Below are positions 9,263 through 18,540 of a stretch of DNA of 24,132 nucleotides, piece after piece; within the stretch, counting starts at the first letter, position 1, and every line of letters begins with the position of its first letter. The stretch is taken from NCBI GenBank assembly GCA_964200075.2, contig CAXNAA020000222.1, forward strand, positions 1 to 24,132. Reading direction: 5' to 3'. The notes beneath the pieces are model-generated. The model was not told the DNA's origin, ran no database searches, and saw nothing but the letters and a program-made list of their open reading frames with translations. The DNA is from Sphacelaria rigidula. Taxonomy: Eukaryota > Phaeophyceae > Sphacelariales. Both the position numbers and the translations under genes were made by a program.

Positions 9263-9274
9263 GACACGGCCTTA

Positions 9275-9440
9275 ATATAACTAAAAAAAATCGACTTGAA
9301 AACGTGCGGTCGAATATAATTAGTCGTAGTGAGCTCGTATGCGATACGTCCACGTCATTCATGGTCTCAGATGACTTCAAGTCCATGGTATAATTGTTTG
9401 CGCGCGACGGGCAGGGTGGAAAACAGAAAGGCATAGGATC
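9275..9440 (-). repeat. Element D fragment, copy 3, inverted
   Basis: On the minus strand it reads CACCCTGCCCGTCGCGCGCA, AACAATTATACCATGGACTT, GACGTGGACGTATCG and TCGACCGCACGTTTTC, matching the D part of copy 1 nearly word for word. The E part is missing. A further short D-like word (GCGCAAATAATTTAATTAA, minus strand) follows at about 9459-9477, suggesting a broken tandem duplicate. Confidence 0.65.
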
Positions 9441-9477
9441 CATACATGGGGATGATTTTGAAGTTAATTAAATTATT

Positions 9478-10003
9478 TGCGCGAAGGGCGATTATGGCTG
9501 AGCGTTCAAGACCGGCACCCGGCAAACACTGATGTAGGCATCCGTTTAAAATCAGACAATAAGGAGTAGAACATGGAATATGTCCTGTTTCATTTCACGA
9601 GGACTGCAGCACAAACACACTCACGTCTGCTCTCATGTGCTATAGCTATCACTGTTCTGTGGTGTGTTTAGACCTTGCGAAAACGGTTTGGTCTCCGCTG
9701 AGATTGATTACCTGGGCTGCTGTGGTGTTGTTTTCGTCTCTTTGTAAAATATCGTATCAGTCGGCAAGCAGTGCTGTCTGCCTTTACGCCTTCACGCCGG
9801 GCAATCGCGGCGGAGTTTTCGCCGCGTTTTGGTCAACTGCGACGCTGTGATGCCACTGCGGCAGCACAGCGCTTCGGACTGAAGAGAGTGATAGTCGTGC
9901 ATGACACACCCGAGCAGGGTGCAGCAGCGGCAGTGTCTCCGTGCTTGCTAGAGATAACGTACAGTGTATCTCTCCGCTGTGATGATTGCGTCCGGCCTAG
10001 AAC
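9478..10003. other. No supported gene
   Basis: This region has short open frames only and no recognisable domain. CTGCAGCAC/GTGCTGTCTGC-type words recur at 9604, 9771 and 9920. They resemble the repetitive CAGACAGC tract of element E but are too short to assign. Confidence 0.3.
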
Positions 10004-10375
10004 ATGGAAGGCAGTCCTGAGACTACATCTGTTTACGTAGATACAGTCAAGCCGTTTACCGTACTCACAATTTCCATACGAGTAGCCCATACTTGTAGAT
10101 TTCAAATTTTGATGTCCCGCCCTTTGGCAACAACACAGATTTCAGTAGAGTTTGCTCAGCGAATTGCCCCGCCGGCGATCCCGGCTTCTACTCTCGATAT
10201 ACTGGAAATATCACCCGTGAATCACGATGTATTCCACCCGCTGATGCCACAAGAAGCGAGGCCCTTGTACAGCCGAAGGAGCTGCCCTAGAACCTCGAAC
10301 GTCCTCACCATCGATCTATGGTGTAATGTTTCGCCAGGCTGGGCGGATGATGTATGTGGTCGATTTCGCGAATAA
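10004..10375 (+). CDS. Possible 123-codon open frame, unrecognised
   Basis: An ATG frame runs from 10004 to a stop at 10375. Residues 1-35 are Thr/Val-rich. Residues 45-75 contain a Pro/Ile-rich stretch (APPAIPASTLDILEIS). I see no signal peptide, membrane segment or known motif. The composition is less skewed than that of its antisense, and the opposite strand has only short frames. It could be an exon of a split gene or chance. No promoter, splice partner or polyadenylation signal was identified. Confidence 0.15.
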   Translation: MEGSPETTSVYVDTVKPFTVLTISIRVAHTCRFQILMSRPLATTQISVEFAQRIAPPAIPASTLDILEISPVNHDVFHPLMPQEARPLYSRRSCPRTSNVLTIDLWCNVSPGWADDVCGRFRE

Positions 10376-10914
10376 GACAAAACGAGACACTGCTTACATC
10401 CATTCTACTGTGAAAGTATACTAAAATAGACACTGGAGCCATTTGGGGGATGAAAGAGATAGAAAATGGAGGGAAGACACCGGGGATAACTTCGAAGCGT
10501 CCCTCTCGGGGATAGCGAGGGTTCTTCCAGGGCAAACCCCGTCGGTTTTAGTGGCATTTTACCTCCTTCGTCCTCACCGCTAAAAATGACGTCTCTTCGC
10601 TTCAATTTTTTCTCTGTGTTTTTTCATGCGTGTTTCGGGCACTCCTAGAAACCCCATTCTTTCAAAATTACCACGCGCTGTATTTTTCAAAAAAAGGAAA
10701 ATGAAAAAAAGAGCTCCAAAAATGAAGACAAGAATTGAAAAAAAAAAACAGAATAGAAAATGAACGAAAAAAACCCGAAAATCAAGTGATGAAAAAGAGC
10801 AGAGCGGTGCCGGGACTCGAAACCGTGTTTGAAAAATTGAAGGTGGGCAGTAGCAATAGCTGTTCATCATTTGGTCTAGATCGGCGACGTGTTTCAGGGC
10901 AGGGTGATACAAAA
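10376..10914. other. No supported gene; A-rich tract
   Basis: An A/G-rich plus-strand tract lies at about 10688-10800, with runs of 7-12 A separated by short words. It makes the minus-strand frames artificially Phe-rich, and they should not be taken as membrane proteins. Confidence 0.4.
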
Positions 10915-10936
10915 CAGTGATTCCAACGTGAAACTC

Positions 10937-11160
10937 GTGAATCGCACGTCATGTTTTTAGAATACATTTTCTCCCATCGCTGATTCCTGCGGTACGACCC
11001 CTTCCCAACATTTTCCCCACCGCTGATGCGTACGGTGCGGCTCCTTCCAATTTGTTTTTCGCTGCTTGTGATGCACACAGTAGTAACGGTGATTCATACA
11101 AACCTTCGACTTGAGATTCGTACGGCATGGTTTTGACAACATTTGTCCTAGTACAAGGTG
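10937..11160. repeat. Degenerate ~45-bp tandem repeat
   Basis: About five successive units begin with GAATCGCAC (10939), GATTCCTGC (10982), GATGCGTAC (11025), GATGCACAC (11070) and GATTCGTAC (11115). Most units continue with a GGT/CGACCCC-like middle and end in AACATTT or CAATTTG. Because 45 is a multiple of three, the minus-strand frame (10949-11308, 119 codons) shows a 15-residue periodicity with blocks such as MPYESQV and APYASAV. There is no independent support that this frame is translated. Confidence 0.55.
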
Positions 11161-12244
11161 GTTGATGGTTCCAACGCGTGTTTCCCATGTGCCACCATTC
11201 GCTATATGCATGGAGCCTCCTCTTCCTCCCCTGTTTCAGGTGTTTCAATGCCCCCCGGATTTCATGTACTGTTGTCGACAAGTACTTGATTTCCGCGAGC
11301 TGTTGCAATTACCTGATCTCAATATACATATGTCCTGTTCAAACCTAGTTGGCTGATTTTAGTGTGTTATGCTGGTGACCAAGCGGTACCACTAGAGTAA
11401 AGGAAAACGTGCTCGCAATTTTCCCGTTTGTCTAAAAACTACCTTATGGCGTTACTCATAGTCACAACGTTACTTAGGGGTGGAGGCGAGGTGATTGACC
11501 ATGACAAAGGGATGAACACTTTTTCGGAGTATTGTTCGGCCATTTATTTTCGGTATGTGGATTTTTTTCCCCCCTAATGGATTGTTTTCCGAAAAACTCC
11601 CATCGCCGCATGTGGCGGTCTTCAGTGTGCTCGTGGCGCTGTGCCGTAGCCCGTATAGCCCACATCAAAACTCTTCGCACACGGAGACGATTGGAGGCAG
11701 CATTCTTGCATCACGTACCGACACACGCGAAATATCCGATCGGGGCACGAAAACGAGGTGAAAACCTTACCCTCATCACGGGCGACAGACGACGGACGGC
11801 AGACAGCAGCACAACGGTCACAGTTCACACCACACCCCAAGACCCAATATGCTGCTCCCGTAAGTGTATTGGTACGTAATACTTTGTAGAAGAGAGCAGC
11901 TGAATCAAATCGTCGCCATTTGTAGGAAGCTTTGACAAAATAGGACTGGAGACAAAAGAATCGCCCCACGCGTCGATGGGATTTCCGAGGGGGCAAAAAC
12001 AATCGAAAAAAAACTCCACATTCTAGATGTACAGCGGCTCCGCAATCGACGTTTTTTCACCATATTCTTCTTCATGCCCACCTGTTCACATATATAGCCA
12101 TTCCTGCCACACCCCCGCGAGTATACAGGTGGCGAGATCCTAGGAATAAGCTCGGTAACTGCGATTTGAAAGCTGTTCAACATGGGTATACCCCAACCTG
12201 TCGCCAAGGTCCACGTTTGACATATTATTCTTGTCTGAGTCGAA
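11161..12244. other. No supported gene
   Basis: Several frames of 60-126 codons overlap on both strands without domains; their Cys/Arg-rich composition is typical of non-coding sequence. No repeat shared with the rest of the window was recognised. Confidence 0.35.
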
Positions 12245-12425
12245 CGCTAACGCTAGCGCTCATCCAAACCCCAGCCCGAGGCGTCTGGAGAACCTGCGCC
12301 TTCGGGAGGCGCAGAGAATCTCCTGGGCAAAGATTGTGTCGGTAAAACTCAGATCGAGGACTGTGGAAGCAAAAACGCGTGTTGCGCACACTGGCGAGGA
12401 CCCGGGATTGTCAGCTCTCCAAATA
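12245..12425 (+). repeat. Dispersed repeat G, copy 2
   Basis: The core at 12369-12411 matches 3498-3540 (GCAAAAACGCGTGTTG.GCACA...GGGA.TG) in the same orientation. Upstream similarity (CCAAACCCCAGCCC, TGGGCAAAGA) is weaker. It ends about 200 bp before the oxidoreductase gene. Confidence 0.45.
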
Positions 12426-12620
12426 TGTGAATGTGATGGCCCACAGCAAAATTAAACTCTTTCCAACTATGGAATTTGGAAACCTGTTGGAGTAAAACTT
12501 TGCTGATTGAACACCATCACTCAGACAGCGCACCCTTACTCAACTTGTTCCCACTCCTCGCTTGTTTCACTTACATTTGTTACACTTGACCGTCTTGCTT
12601 TGCACTAATTGCCGCAGAAA

Positions 12621-13661
12621 ATGAAGTGCTGCTTCGTCAGCAAGTTTGGTGATATCGACACGGTGCTCGGTATCACCACCGATTGGCCACGGCCAACATT
12701 GGATTCTGAGGGTGGGCAGATGCTCCTTCGTGTGAAAGCATGTTCGTTGAATCCCCTCGACTGCCACATGCTAAACGGCAAACTTGTGTTGCCCCCATCT
12801 TTCCCATACATTCCGGGGATGGGTGTATGCGGAGTCGTGGAGGAAATTTCGGATACGGCAAAATTCCAAGTCGGAGACCGCGTAATCGCTTCGACGGGGA
12901 TACCGCCCGTGGGCGGCCTCGCTGAGTACATGGTCGTGCCCATAGCAAGCGCGGACCTTGCCCCGGTGAACGTCGATGCCGTTCGAGCAGCTGCGTTGCC
13001 CAACAGTGCCATGGCGGCCATGGTAATATTGCGGCATGCACGAGTATCTGTAGGGGAAAGGGTAATGATCCTGGGTGGAAGCGGGGGGGTGGGGACAGCC
13101 TTAGTGCAGCTGGTAAAGAGTGCCGGAGCTGGGTTTGTTGCGGCGACTTCGACGGATGATCACTTGATGAAGTCCTTGGGCGTGGACCAAGTGGTGGACT
13201 ATCGTATGACCAAGTGGTGTGAATTGTCGGAGTTCAAGAAACGACCATTTGATTTAGTGGTGGACTGTGTGGGCTGGCGAGACGAGTGGCTCGAGGCCGA
13301 TCGCCACGGCGTGCTGAAGCCGGGTTGGAAAGGTGGGCGGTTTCTCGCTATTGCCAACTCGGAAGAGCCGAAAGTCCAAACGGCGTGCGATGGCGTTCGC
13401 ACCATTGTGCCAGCGCTTTGGCGGACGGCGTGGACCTCGATGTGTCCATGGAAGCCTCGCTACGAATTCGCAGCCCCCAAATTGAGAATATCGACCGATG
13501 ACTGGCCGCAGCTCACGAAGCTCGTGGAGGACAAACGTCTGAAGCCTGTGCTAGACCCGGCGTCGCCGTTCCCTTTCACGGCCGAGGGTGTGAAGCAGGC
13601 ATTTGCGCTGCAGGCTAGTAAACATGCTCACGGCAAGGTGGTAATCAAGATATCCCCGTAA
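12621..13661 (+). CDS. Zinc-free MDR NAD(P)H oxidoreductase (quinone reductase/RTN4IP1-like)
   Basis: This is an intact, intronless 346-residue frame. The start is the ATG at 12621 in a favourable context (GCCGCAGAAAATGA); the frame is open slightly further upstream but without another ATG. Residues 34-107 form the GroES-like substrate domain: KACSLNPLDCHMLNG at 39-53, PYIPGMGVCGVVEEI at 62-76, GDRVIAS at 85-91 and GGLAEYMVVP at 98-107. The Rossmann domain has the dinucleotide loop LGGSGGVGTAL at 151-161 and FDLVVDCVG at 210-218. HGKVVIK at 337-343 is the usual C-terminal family ending. The zinc-binding Cys/His set of alcohol dehydrogenases is absent. The family uses NADPH to reduce quinones or enones; the true substrate is unknown. 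Length is normal and no damage is seen. A pyrimidine-rich stretch ending in CAG (12617) just before the ATG could be the acceptor of a leader intron. It has no gene neighbour in an operon-like arrangement. Confidence 0.93.
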   Translation: MKCCFVSKFGDIDTVLGITTDWPRPTLDSEGGQMLLRVKACSLNPLDCHMLNGKLVLPPSFPYIPGMGVCGVVEEISDTAKFQVGDRVIASTGIPPVGGLAEYMVVPIASADLAPVNVDAVRAAALPNSAMAAMVILRHARVSVGERVMILGGSGGVGTALVQLVKSAGAGFVAATSTDDHLMKSLGVDQVVDYRMTKWCELSEFKKRPFDLVVDCVGWRDEWLEADRHGVLKPGWKGGRFLAIANSEEPKVQTACDGVRTIVPALWRTAWTSMCPWKPRYEFAAPKLRISTDDWPQLTKLVEDKRLKPVLDPASPFPFTAEGVKQAFALQASKHAHGKVVIKISP

Positions 13662-14599
13662 CACCTCGCGGCAGTGCCCTGTGCTTGGTAGGCTCGCAAC
13701 TCAGCATGGTGACAATAATGTGAAAGGACGTTGGGGACGTGATGTGCAATGATTTTCGGAGCTAATTTGGTCGTTTATATACGTACAGTATGGAGTTTGT
13801 TGTGGGTGGGACATAATCACAAGGTATATTTCATTCTAGATCCAAGGGTCGTTGACTACGAGTAATGGATTTTTACCGAGCTTTCACCGGACAGAGGGCG
13901 TGGGGTCGTCATTTCGATTAGTGTACGGCGTGTTTCACAAATTATCCTCCGAGGGGCTGGGATCGCCCCCTGTATAGAAGGTCGTACTTTCCTGACATCC
14001 TGACTGCAACTGTATCAAGTATTTCGCACTTACGAGTATTGTGTGCTGTGTGCTGCTGTTTCATGCCAAGGCGGGTTTCGTACTGGCACCTTTGTGTGAT
14101 GCGTGGAATGTTGATGTTTTTTACACCGAATACGTGTGCAAGAGTCACCAAACTTTCGGCATGGTGGACGTTACCGGGTTGTTGATGGTGTGTCGGGTAT
14201 AGATTGTATTGATTGATGTTCAGTTCTCACTTGTGACTTGAACGGCTTTCTTTTTTCTTTTTCTTTTCGTGAACGCTTGGGTTGGTTTGGCGTTGACTTT
14301 GGCGATACTGTGATGTAGCTGTACTTGAGGTGTCTTTATGGCGCGAAAACCCACGTTGGCGTTGACTTGCTCTCACACTTTGTGTGGAACGCCTTGTTAA
14401 CCTCTGGAGCTGTATGACGGAGAAGAGTTACTGCACTGTGTCGTGCAGCGCTTGGGCGGAAAATCGACGTGGCTGTAGTGCACGGGGAGAGATTGGGTGG
14501 AGGTATATTCACCTACAGTAGATGTATATAAGGTGGTTGCATATTTTTGTGCGGAAGGTGTTATTATGCTACAGTTCGCACGGACTTACGTGCACCAAC
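13662..14599. other. 3' flank of the oxidoreductase gene; no further gene seen
   Basis: No canonical AATAAA was noticed directly after the stop. GTTGACTT.GC words recur (14303, 14364), and a T-rich run lies at 14247-14270. The frames present are short and without motifs. Confidence 0.35.
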
Positions 14600-14660
14600 C
14601 ACGCACCTTGTACTAGTACGAGCTGGGCCAGCCAAGAGTAGGTGCGAATCTCGCTCAGGC
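14600..14660 (-). repeat. Possible fragment of the SINE-like 3' end
   Basis: On the minus strand, GGCTGGCCCAGCTCGTAC matches the 3' end of the SINE-like copies (GCAGGCCCAGCTCGTAG at the end of 19977-20320; GCTGGCCCAGTTCGTAAC at 15206-15223). Only about 40 bp are convincing. Confidence 0.35.
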
Positions 14661-14751
14661 GACACACGGCGCGATATTCGGAGTTGAACGCTGAAATTTT
14701 GACGGCAGCTTTTCATGATCAAAATGCAGAAGATCACGTCGGCAGCAAAGA

Positions 14752-14770
14752 AAAATAAATAAATAAATAA
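14752..14770. repeat. AAAT microsatellite
   Basis: Uninterrupted AAAT/ATAA units, 19 bp, just upstream of the SINE-like repeat. Confidence 0.8.
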
Positions 14771-14887
14771 GTTACGGGCATTTAAAATTTCAGCAAAACA
14801 AGAGAATGTCGTAAGTCCAAGAAAAAAAGGGGAATCTGCAGCTGCTCAGGTGAAGTATCAGTTCCTTGGGTGCAGAAGGTCTACCTG

Positions 14888-15222
14888 AAATTTCAGCTCA
14901 AGAGTCGTCGAATTGGGCCGTGCGTTCAACAGTTTTTGTGACGGTGCTGCACCCCTATTAGTCCAGGGATGAGAGACTCAAATTATGGAGATCATGAATT
15001 CGAAGCCCGACAGATTATTTTTTGTTTTCGTCCGTCGTTAAGGTCATACATTATGAAGTGCATTCTTTTTTCCCTTTTTCTTCATTCAGCGACGGTGCCG
15101 TGTGTTACCAGGTTGCGGTCTACACTTCACAGTGATATGCTTATATCAGGTTCATTACGGATACTAGGGAAACTGTGGTGTGAGCAACTTTTACCCGCTT
15201 CAACGCTGGCCCAGTTCGTAAC
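14888..15222 (+). mobile_element. SINE-like repeat, copy 1
   Basis: This copy aligns by eye over about 335 bp with the inverted copy at 19977-20320. Shared words are GTTCAACAGTTTTTGTG/ATCAAACTTTTCGTGTG, ATGGAGATCATGAATTCGAA/GTGGAGGTCACGAGTTTGAA, a poly-T stretch, CATACATTATG.AGT, TCATTCAGCG.CGGT, CGTG.GTTACCA.GTTG, GATATGCT and GGCCCAG.TCGTA. The ATTCGAAGC word (14998-15006) resembles a tRNA B box (GWTCRANNC), and a weaker A-box-like word lies about 35 bp upstream. These suggest a tRNA-derived SINE. A 158-codon frame from 14969 crosses it and ends in unrelated sequence, so I do not call it a gene. Confidence 0.6.
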
Positions 15223-15583
15223 ACAGAGAAGAACCCTGGCGATACGCAAAATGGCAAAAATCGCGAAAAAAACTATAAGTGGCTCTTTTTCTCCGGTTCA
15301 TCGCTGGCATACGATAGCTACGCCTAGTCCGAAACCACTCGTGTATATTGCAGTCTTCAATTATTTCAAAACAAGCCAAGCTCGTCACAATCCGGCCGAA
15401 AATGTACAGGTTGACGAAATTTGTTCGAAATTTGGCCATGTTTGACCCACTAATTCTCAGTAATTTCGGCTCAGACTTGTTTTCTAGCGAGCATCAGCAC
15501 ATCAACAGCTTAAAAAACAACAAAAACTGCAGCATCGTGGGCAACTTCGTTGGCGATATACGATCTGCCCTCCATAACGGACT

Positions 15584-16227
15584 TTACTCATTGCCCCGAA
15601 GAAGTATAGGTACAGTGGTTCTTGCAAGCAATTTGCGCATCAAACAGTCATGCAGAAGAGAGGGGTGGTATTCAGAGTTTGCGTGTGTATGCACAGGTGC
15701 TTGGCTTTTTTCAACTCTATCCGAAAATAGAACCGTATGGAATTTACCTTTGCTATCAACGCTCAGCCTTAGATCATCATTCGAGGTTGGCAACTCTAAA
15801 GCCGTTCCTCCTCTGTGCCTTTCCCCTTCGTCATGGTTTTTCTGTACCTCCCCTTGGGAATCGTGCACGGTGTTCGTGCCAAACATATGCTTGCAATGGT
15901 GGCACACCCAACCTTGTTCCTCAGACCAAGCCGCGAGACCGGCGACGAGTGGGGCAGCGACCGCTTCAGAAGATATATCAGAGCCTTCGCTGGTAGAGGG
16001 AACTGCTGAAGATGAGCTTGGAGGGGGCGGCGTCCCTGAGGTTTTTAGGGGGGGGGTGATATCAGGGCAAACGATGGTTTCGGTCAGCGCTGTAAGCTCA
16101 CAGAATCGGTAAAATGCGCTAAAGAAGTATCAACGCGATCAAGGGGCATTGAATCGACAAAAACATCATCGGGCACCATGGATGAAAGTGTGGGGGGGAA
16201 AGCATTGTTTTGGGCTTGAACCTCATT
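15584..16227 (-). pseudogene. Zinc-finger-like protein fragment, frame broken
   Basis: On the minus strand, 16129 to 15584 is open for 181 codons. It contains a Ser/Pro/Glu-rich linker (TPPPPSSSSAVPSTSEGSD), then AAWSEEQGWVCHHCKHMF. The pattern is C-x2-C-x19-H-x5-H (CHHC, then H..ERH), followed by HRGG, a charged segment and a TAA stop. This could be a variant C2H2 zinc site; I know no matching family. Overlapping it upstream, 16227-16087 is open in another frame and also reads as coding (SSMVPDDVFVDSMPLD, then HFTDSVSL). The most economical reading is one exon with a one-base frameshift near 16090-16120, or a short intron there (a CTTACAG acceptor-like word lies at about 16093). No ATG opens the longer frame and no 5' exon is identified. 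The plus-strand frame over the same bases (15348-16112) is longer, but rich in Cys, Trp and Ser as shadows usually are. Confidence 0.4.
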
Positions 16228-16442
16228 TCATCGTACAACCTCATTTTATAGAATTGCCTGTTTCGAAGAAAACGCTACATATAGTACACGTGTGTATTAT
16301 GGCCATGTGACTGAGTCTTATTTACATCACTTCCTGCAAACAGCAGGGCCGTAACAAATTGACGGCTCGCGTTGTACACAAGCGAATGTACAACTCGCAC
16401 TTAATATCTATTCCAAGCAGGAGAAGGAGTTGGAGTTTGTAA

Positions 16443-17468
16443 TCAGACACCCGGAATCAAATTACGAACGTCTGGCGTGGATCGAGAGTTCCTGCGTTGG
16501 CATGGACATAAATGTTGACTTCTCAATTTTAATGGTACTTCAGATTCACGATAGGACGCCGCGACCGCTGCATACGACAGAGAACACATACCTTCGTCGC
16601 CACAGGAGACGAGAACATGAGAACGGCAGGGTAGATGACACGCTCGATCATAAGCGTTGGTGTTCAACTCCCCACCCGACCACCTCCCCTGTACATACCC
16701 TCGCGGCAGATGTGGAGGATCCTCGGGGCTAACCCATGGAGTGCAACGTCCGAGCGCCTGCTGAGACACCGCCCGGGGCAGTCCGGGCGAGCAAAGGGGC
16801 GACAGAGCGGCGTCGGTGATGGGAGACGCGACGGTAGGCGCCGGTGTTGTTGCTTGCGGTCTGGGGGGTGCGACCCCACAGTGGAACGCGGCAGCGGGGG
16901 GGGAAACCGCAGGAGCAACTTGACGGGCGAGTGTTGTCGGCGGCGGACTCGCGGTTGCGGCCAGCCAGTGGAATAAACCGGTTGCATGAAGCGGACGGGG
17001 GGAAGGTAGACCGGCGATGCCACCGGTGGCAGCAAGGGCGGCATGCGTATGCTGCGACGACGGAGGCATGGCAGAGGCGGCCCCGCGGACATATATTGCG
17101 GCGGTGACGAACCAGCGATCAAGCGGGGCGGCGCCGGTGCCGACGACGGCGCCGAACATTAGCCTACGCACCCACGCAGGGGTTACGGAGATTCCGCGGT
17201 CGTACCTTGCTGCATTGACAGGCTGCGAGAAGGGGGAGAAAGCGGATGCAGGAGAATCATGCGCGCAAAGTGACGCGCTCCCCGACGCTTCTCCTCGTGC
17301 CTCGCAACGTCCCCTGTTGTGATGGCGTGATGGCAGCGGACCTGATAGGAGTATCCACAGCGCACCTGGATCCGGAAAAGGTGAGGAAGAGACCTTCACA
17401 GTCCACTTCATCATAAACTCCGGAAGGTTGTGCGGGAAACCGCTGAAGACGTGGCCCGTGACTTCCAT
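16443..17468 (-). other. Long GC-rich open frame, Pro/Ala/Ser-rich, doubtful
   Basis: This 341-codon minus-strand frame covers a GC-rich block with no stop. Residues 1-60 are antisense to the pseudogene at 17323-18540, which argues against that part. Residues about 120-280 are Pro/Ala/Ser-rich, with no domain. A second minus-strand frame (16664-17122) gives an equally plausible Pro-rich sequence (PPVASPVYLPPVRFMQP), so the high GC alone may keep several frames open. It could be low-complexity sequence of the gene ending at 15584, or not coding. Confidence 0.2.
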
Positions 17469-18540
17469 CGACTCTGATCAGTGGATCATTGTACTTTTTA
17501 CGATGCCCTCCGGGTGTATTAAGCCGCATGGCTCAGGCGCCGTGCTAGTCACTGTCGAACGCATCGTGAATAGTGGCCCCTAGTACATACAGGTAAACGG
17601 GGTGTACAGTGTGATCGAGAATCTGAGGGACGGGAGCGAGAGTGCTTGGCCGCCCGACGGCCAGTACGACTGGCTAACACCATCAATCAAGGTGGCACTG
17701 TTCGTTTTCACCTACCTGCTGGCCGGGTGCGATTTGTTACTTCATGTGTCCGGGATTATTTTCCTCGAGATGTGGGATTTTGTTCTGAAGGCCATTTGCA
17801 CGCCGAACCTCTTGACGAAAGCGATACTGGCGGACAAAGATGGGAGGCTCAGGGTGGAGATGGATGAGGGCGTGAAGCTGCTGGCCTCCGTTTTCTTTCT
17901 CAGGTACGAAAACGCTTCCTCACAAGTTGCCACGGATCCGGGAACTCTGTCCACCACGTACAGACAGGACTTAGCGTCGTACGTGAACAAGATCCGCCTG
18001 TGCATCACCACAGCGCATGGGCACCAGCCTTCCCGCTGCTGCCCAGACTTGACGCCTGTAAAAAGCACGTCAGTAAGTCCGATGCAGTGTTGGGATACTG
18101 GGGGTGAAAAATACTCGGATGTGCATGCAACCCGGAAAGGGCGGCGACAAAACACAGATGCCAGAGTTGCAGGTGTTTGAGCAACTGCACTCTGAGCTGC
18201 GGTTGCCAGGGTTGCTGCTTCTGCCCCCACCCCCTTCGCGAGCGGTCGCCGCGAATCCCGCTGCGGAAACCGGCGACGGACACAGCGGTGCATGCGGCCG
18301 ATCGCGAAACGGGAGAAGTTAATCAACAGCGAAGCATGCAACGGGCGGGTCGGCTGTATCACGTCGAATGGGGGGGGGCGTACTCATGTGGAATGGGGGC
18401 GGCATCTCGAGCATGCACCGCACCAGGGACATCTGTTGATGCGAGTGATGGTGAGGAGCCTCGCTGTCGCGGCGCCGGGAGGGAGGTGGGGGGGGAGCGC
18501 ATTCGGGACCAGATCCAATCAGTGAAAGCGACGGCGTAGA
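17323..18540 (+). pseudogene. Degraded protein gene, weakly XPG/FEN-like core
   Basis: In the frame of position 17602 (mod 3 = 1), coding-like sequence runs from about 17380 to 18180: ETFTVHFIINSGRLCGKP, WPVTSIDSDQW, then a TAG at 17581-17583, then YIQVNGVYSVIENL, WPPDGQYDWL and KVALFVFTYLLAGCDLLL at about 17692-17745. It continues with MWDFVLKAICTPNLLTKAIL, MDEGVKLLASVFFLRYENA and YVNKIRLCITTAHG. At about 18090-18100 the coding signal moves to another frame (KNTRMCMQPGKGGDKTQMP, then LQVFEQLHSELRLPGLLLL). One stop and one frameshift therefore break it; a further stop at 17320 bounds it upstream. The LLAGCDxLxxxSG segment resembles the L.GCDYxxxxxGI helix region of XPG/FEN-type nucleases. This is a weak inference; the acidic catalytic residues cannot be verified. 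Related frames may reach upstream to about 17017. Confidence 0.55.

Noticed and set aside
10810-10835. tRNA T-arm-like word TTTCGAGTCCCGG on the minus strand
   Set aside because: The stem does not pair and no acceptor or anticodon arm is present.
10580-10912. Phe-rich minus-strand frame resembling a membrane protein
   Set aside because: The hydrophobic residues are produced by the poly-A/G tract on the plus strand.
14969-15445. 158-codon plus-strand frame and the similar minus-strand frame at 20031-20285
   Set aside because: The protein similarity follows from the shared SINE-like DNA repeat. The frames begin in the tRNA-like part and end in unrelated sequence.
15348-16112. 254-codon plus-strand frame
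   Set aside because: Composition is rich in Cys, Trp and Ser with no motif. The opposite strand gives a more protein-like reading with a paired Cys/His site.
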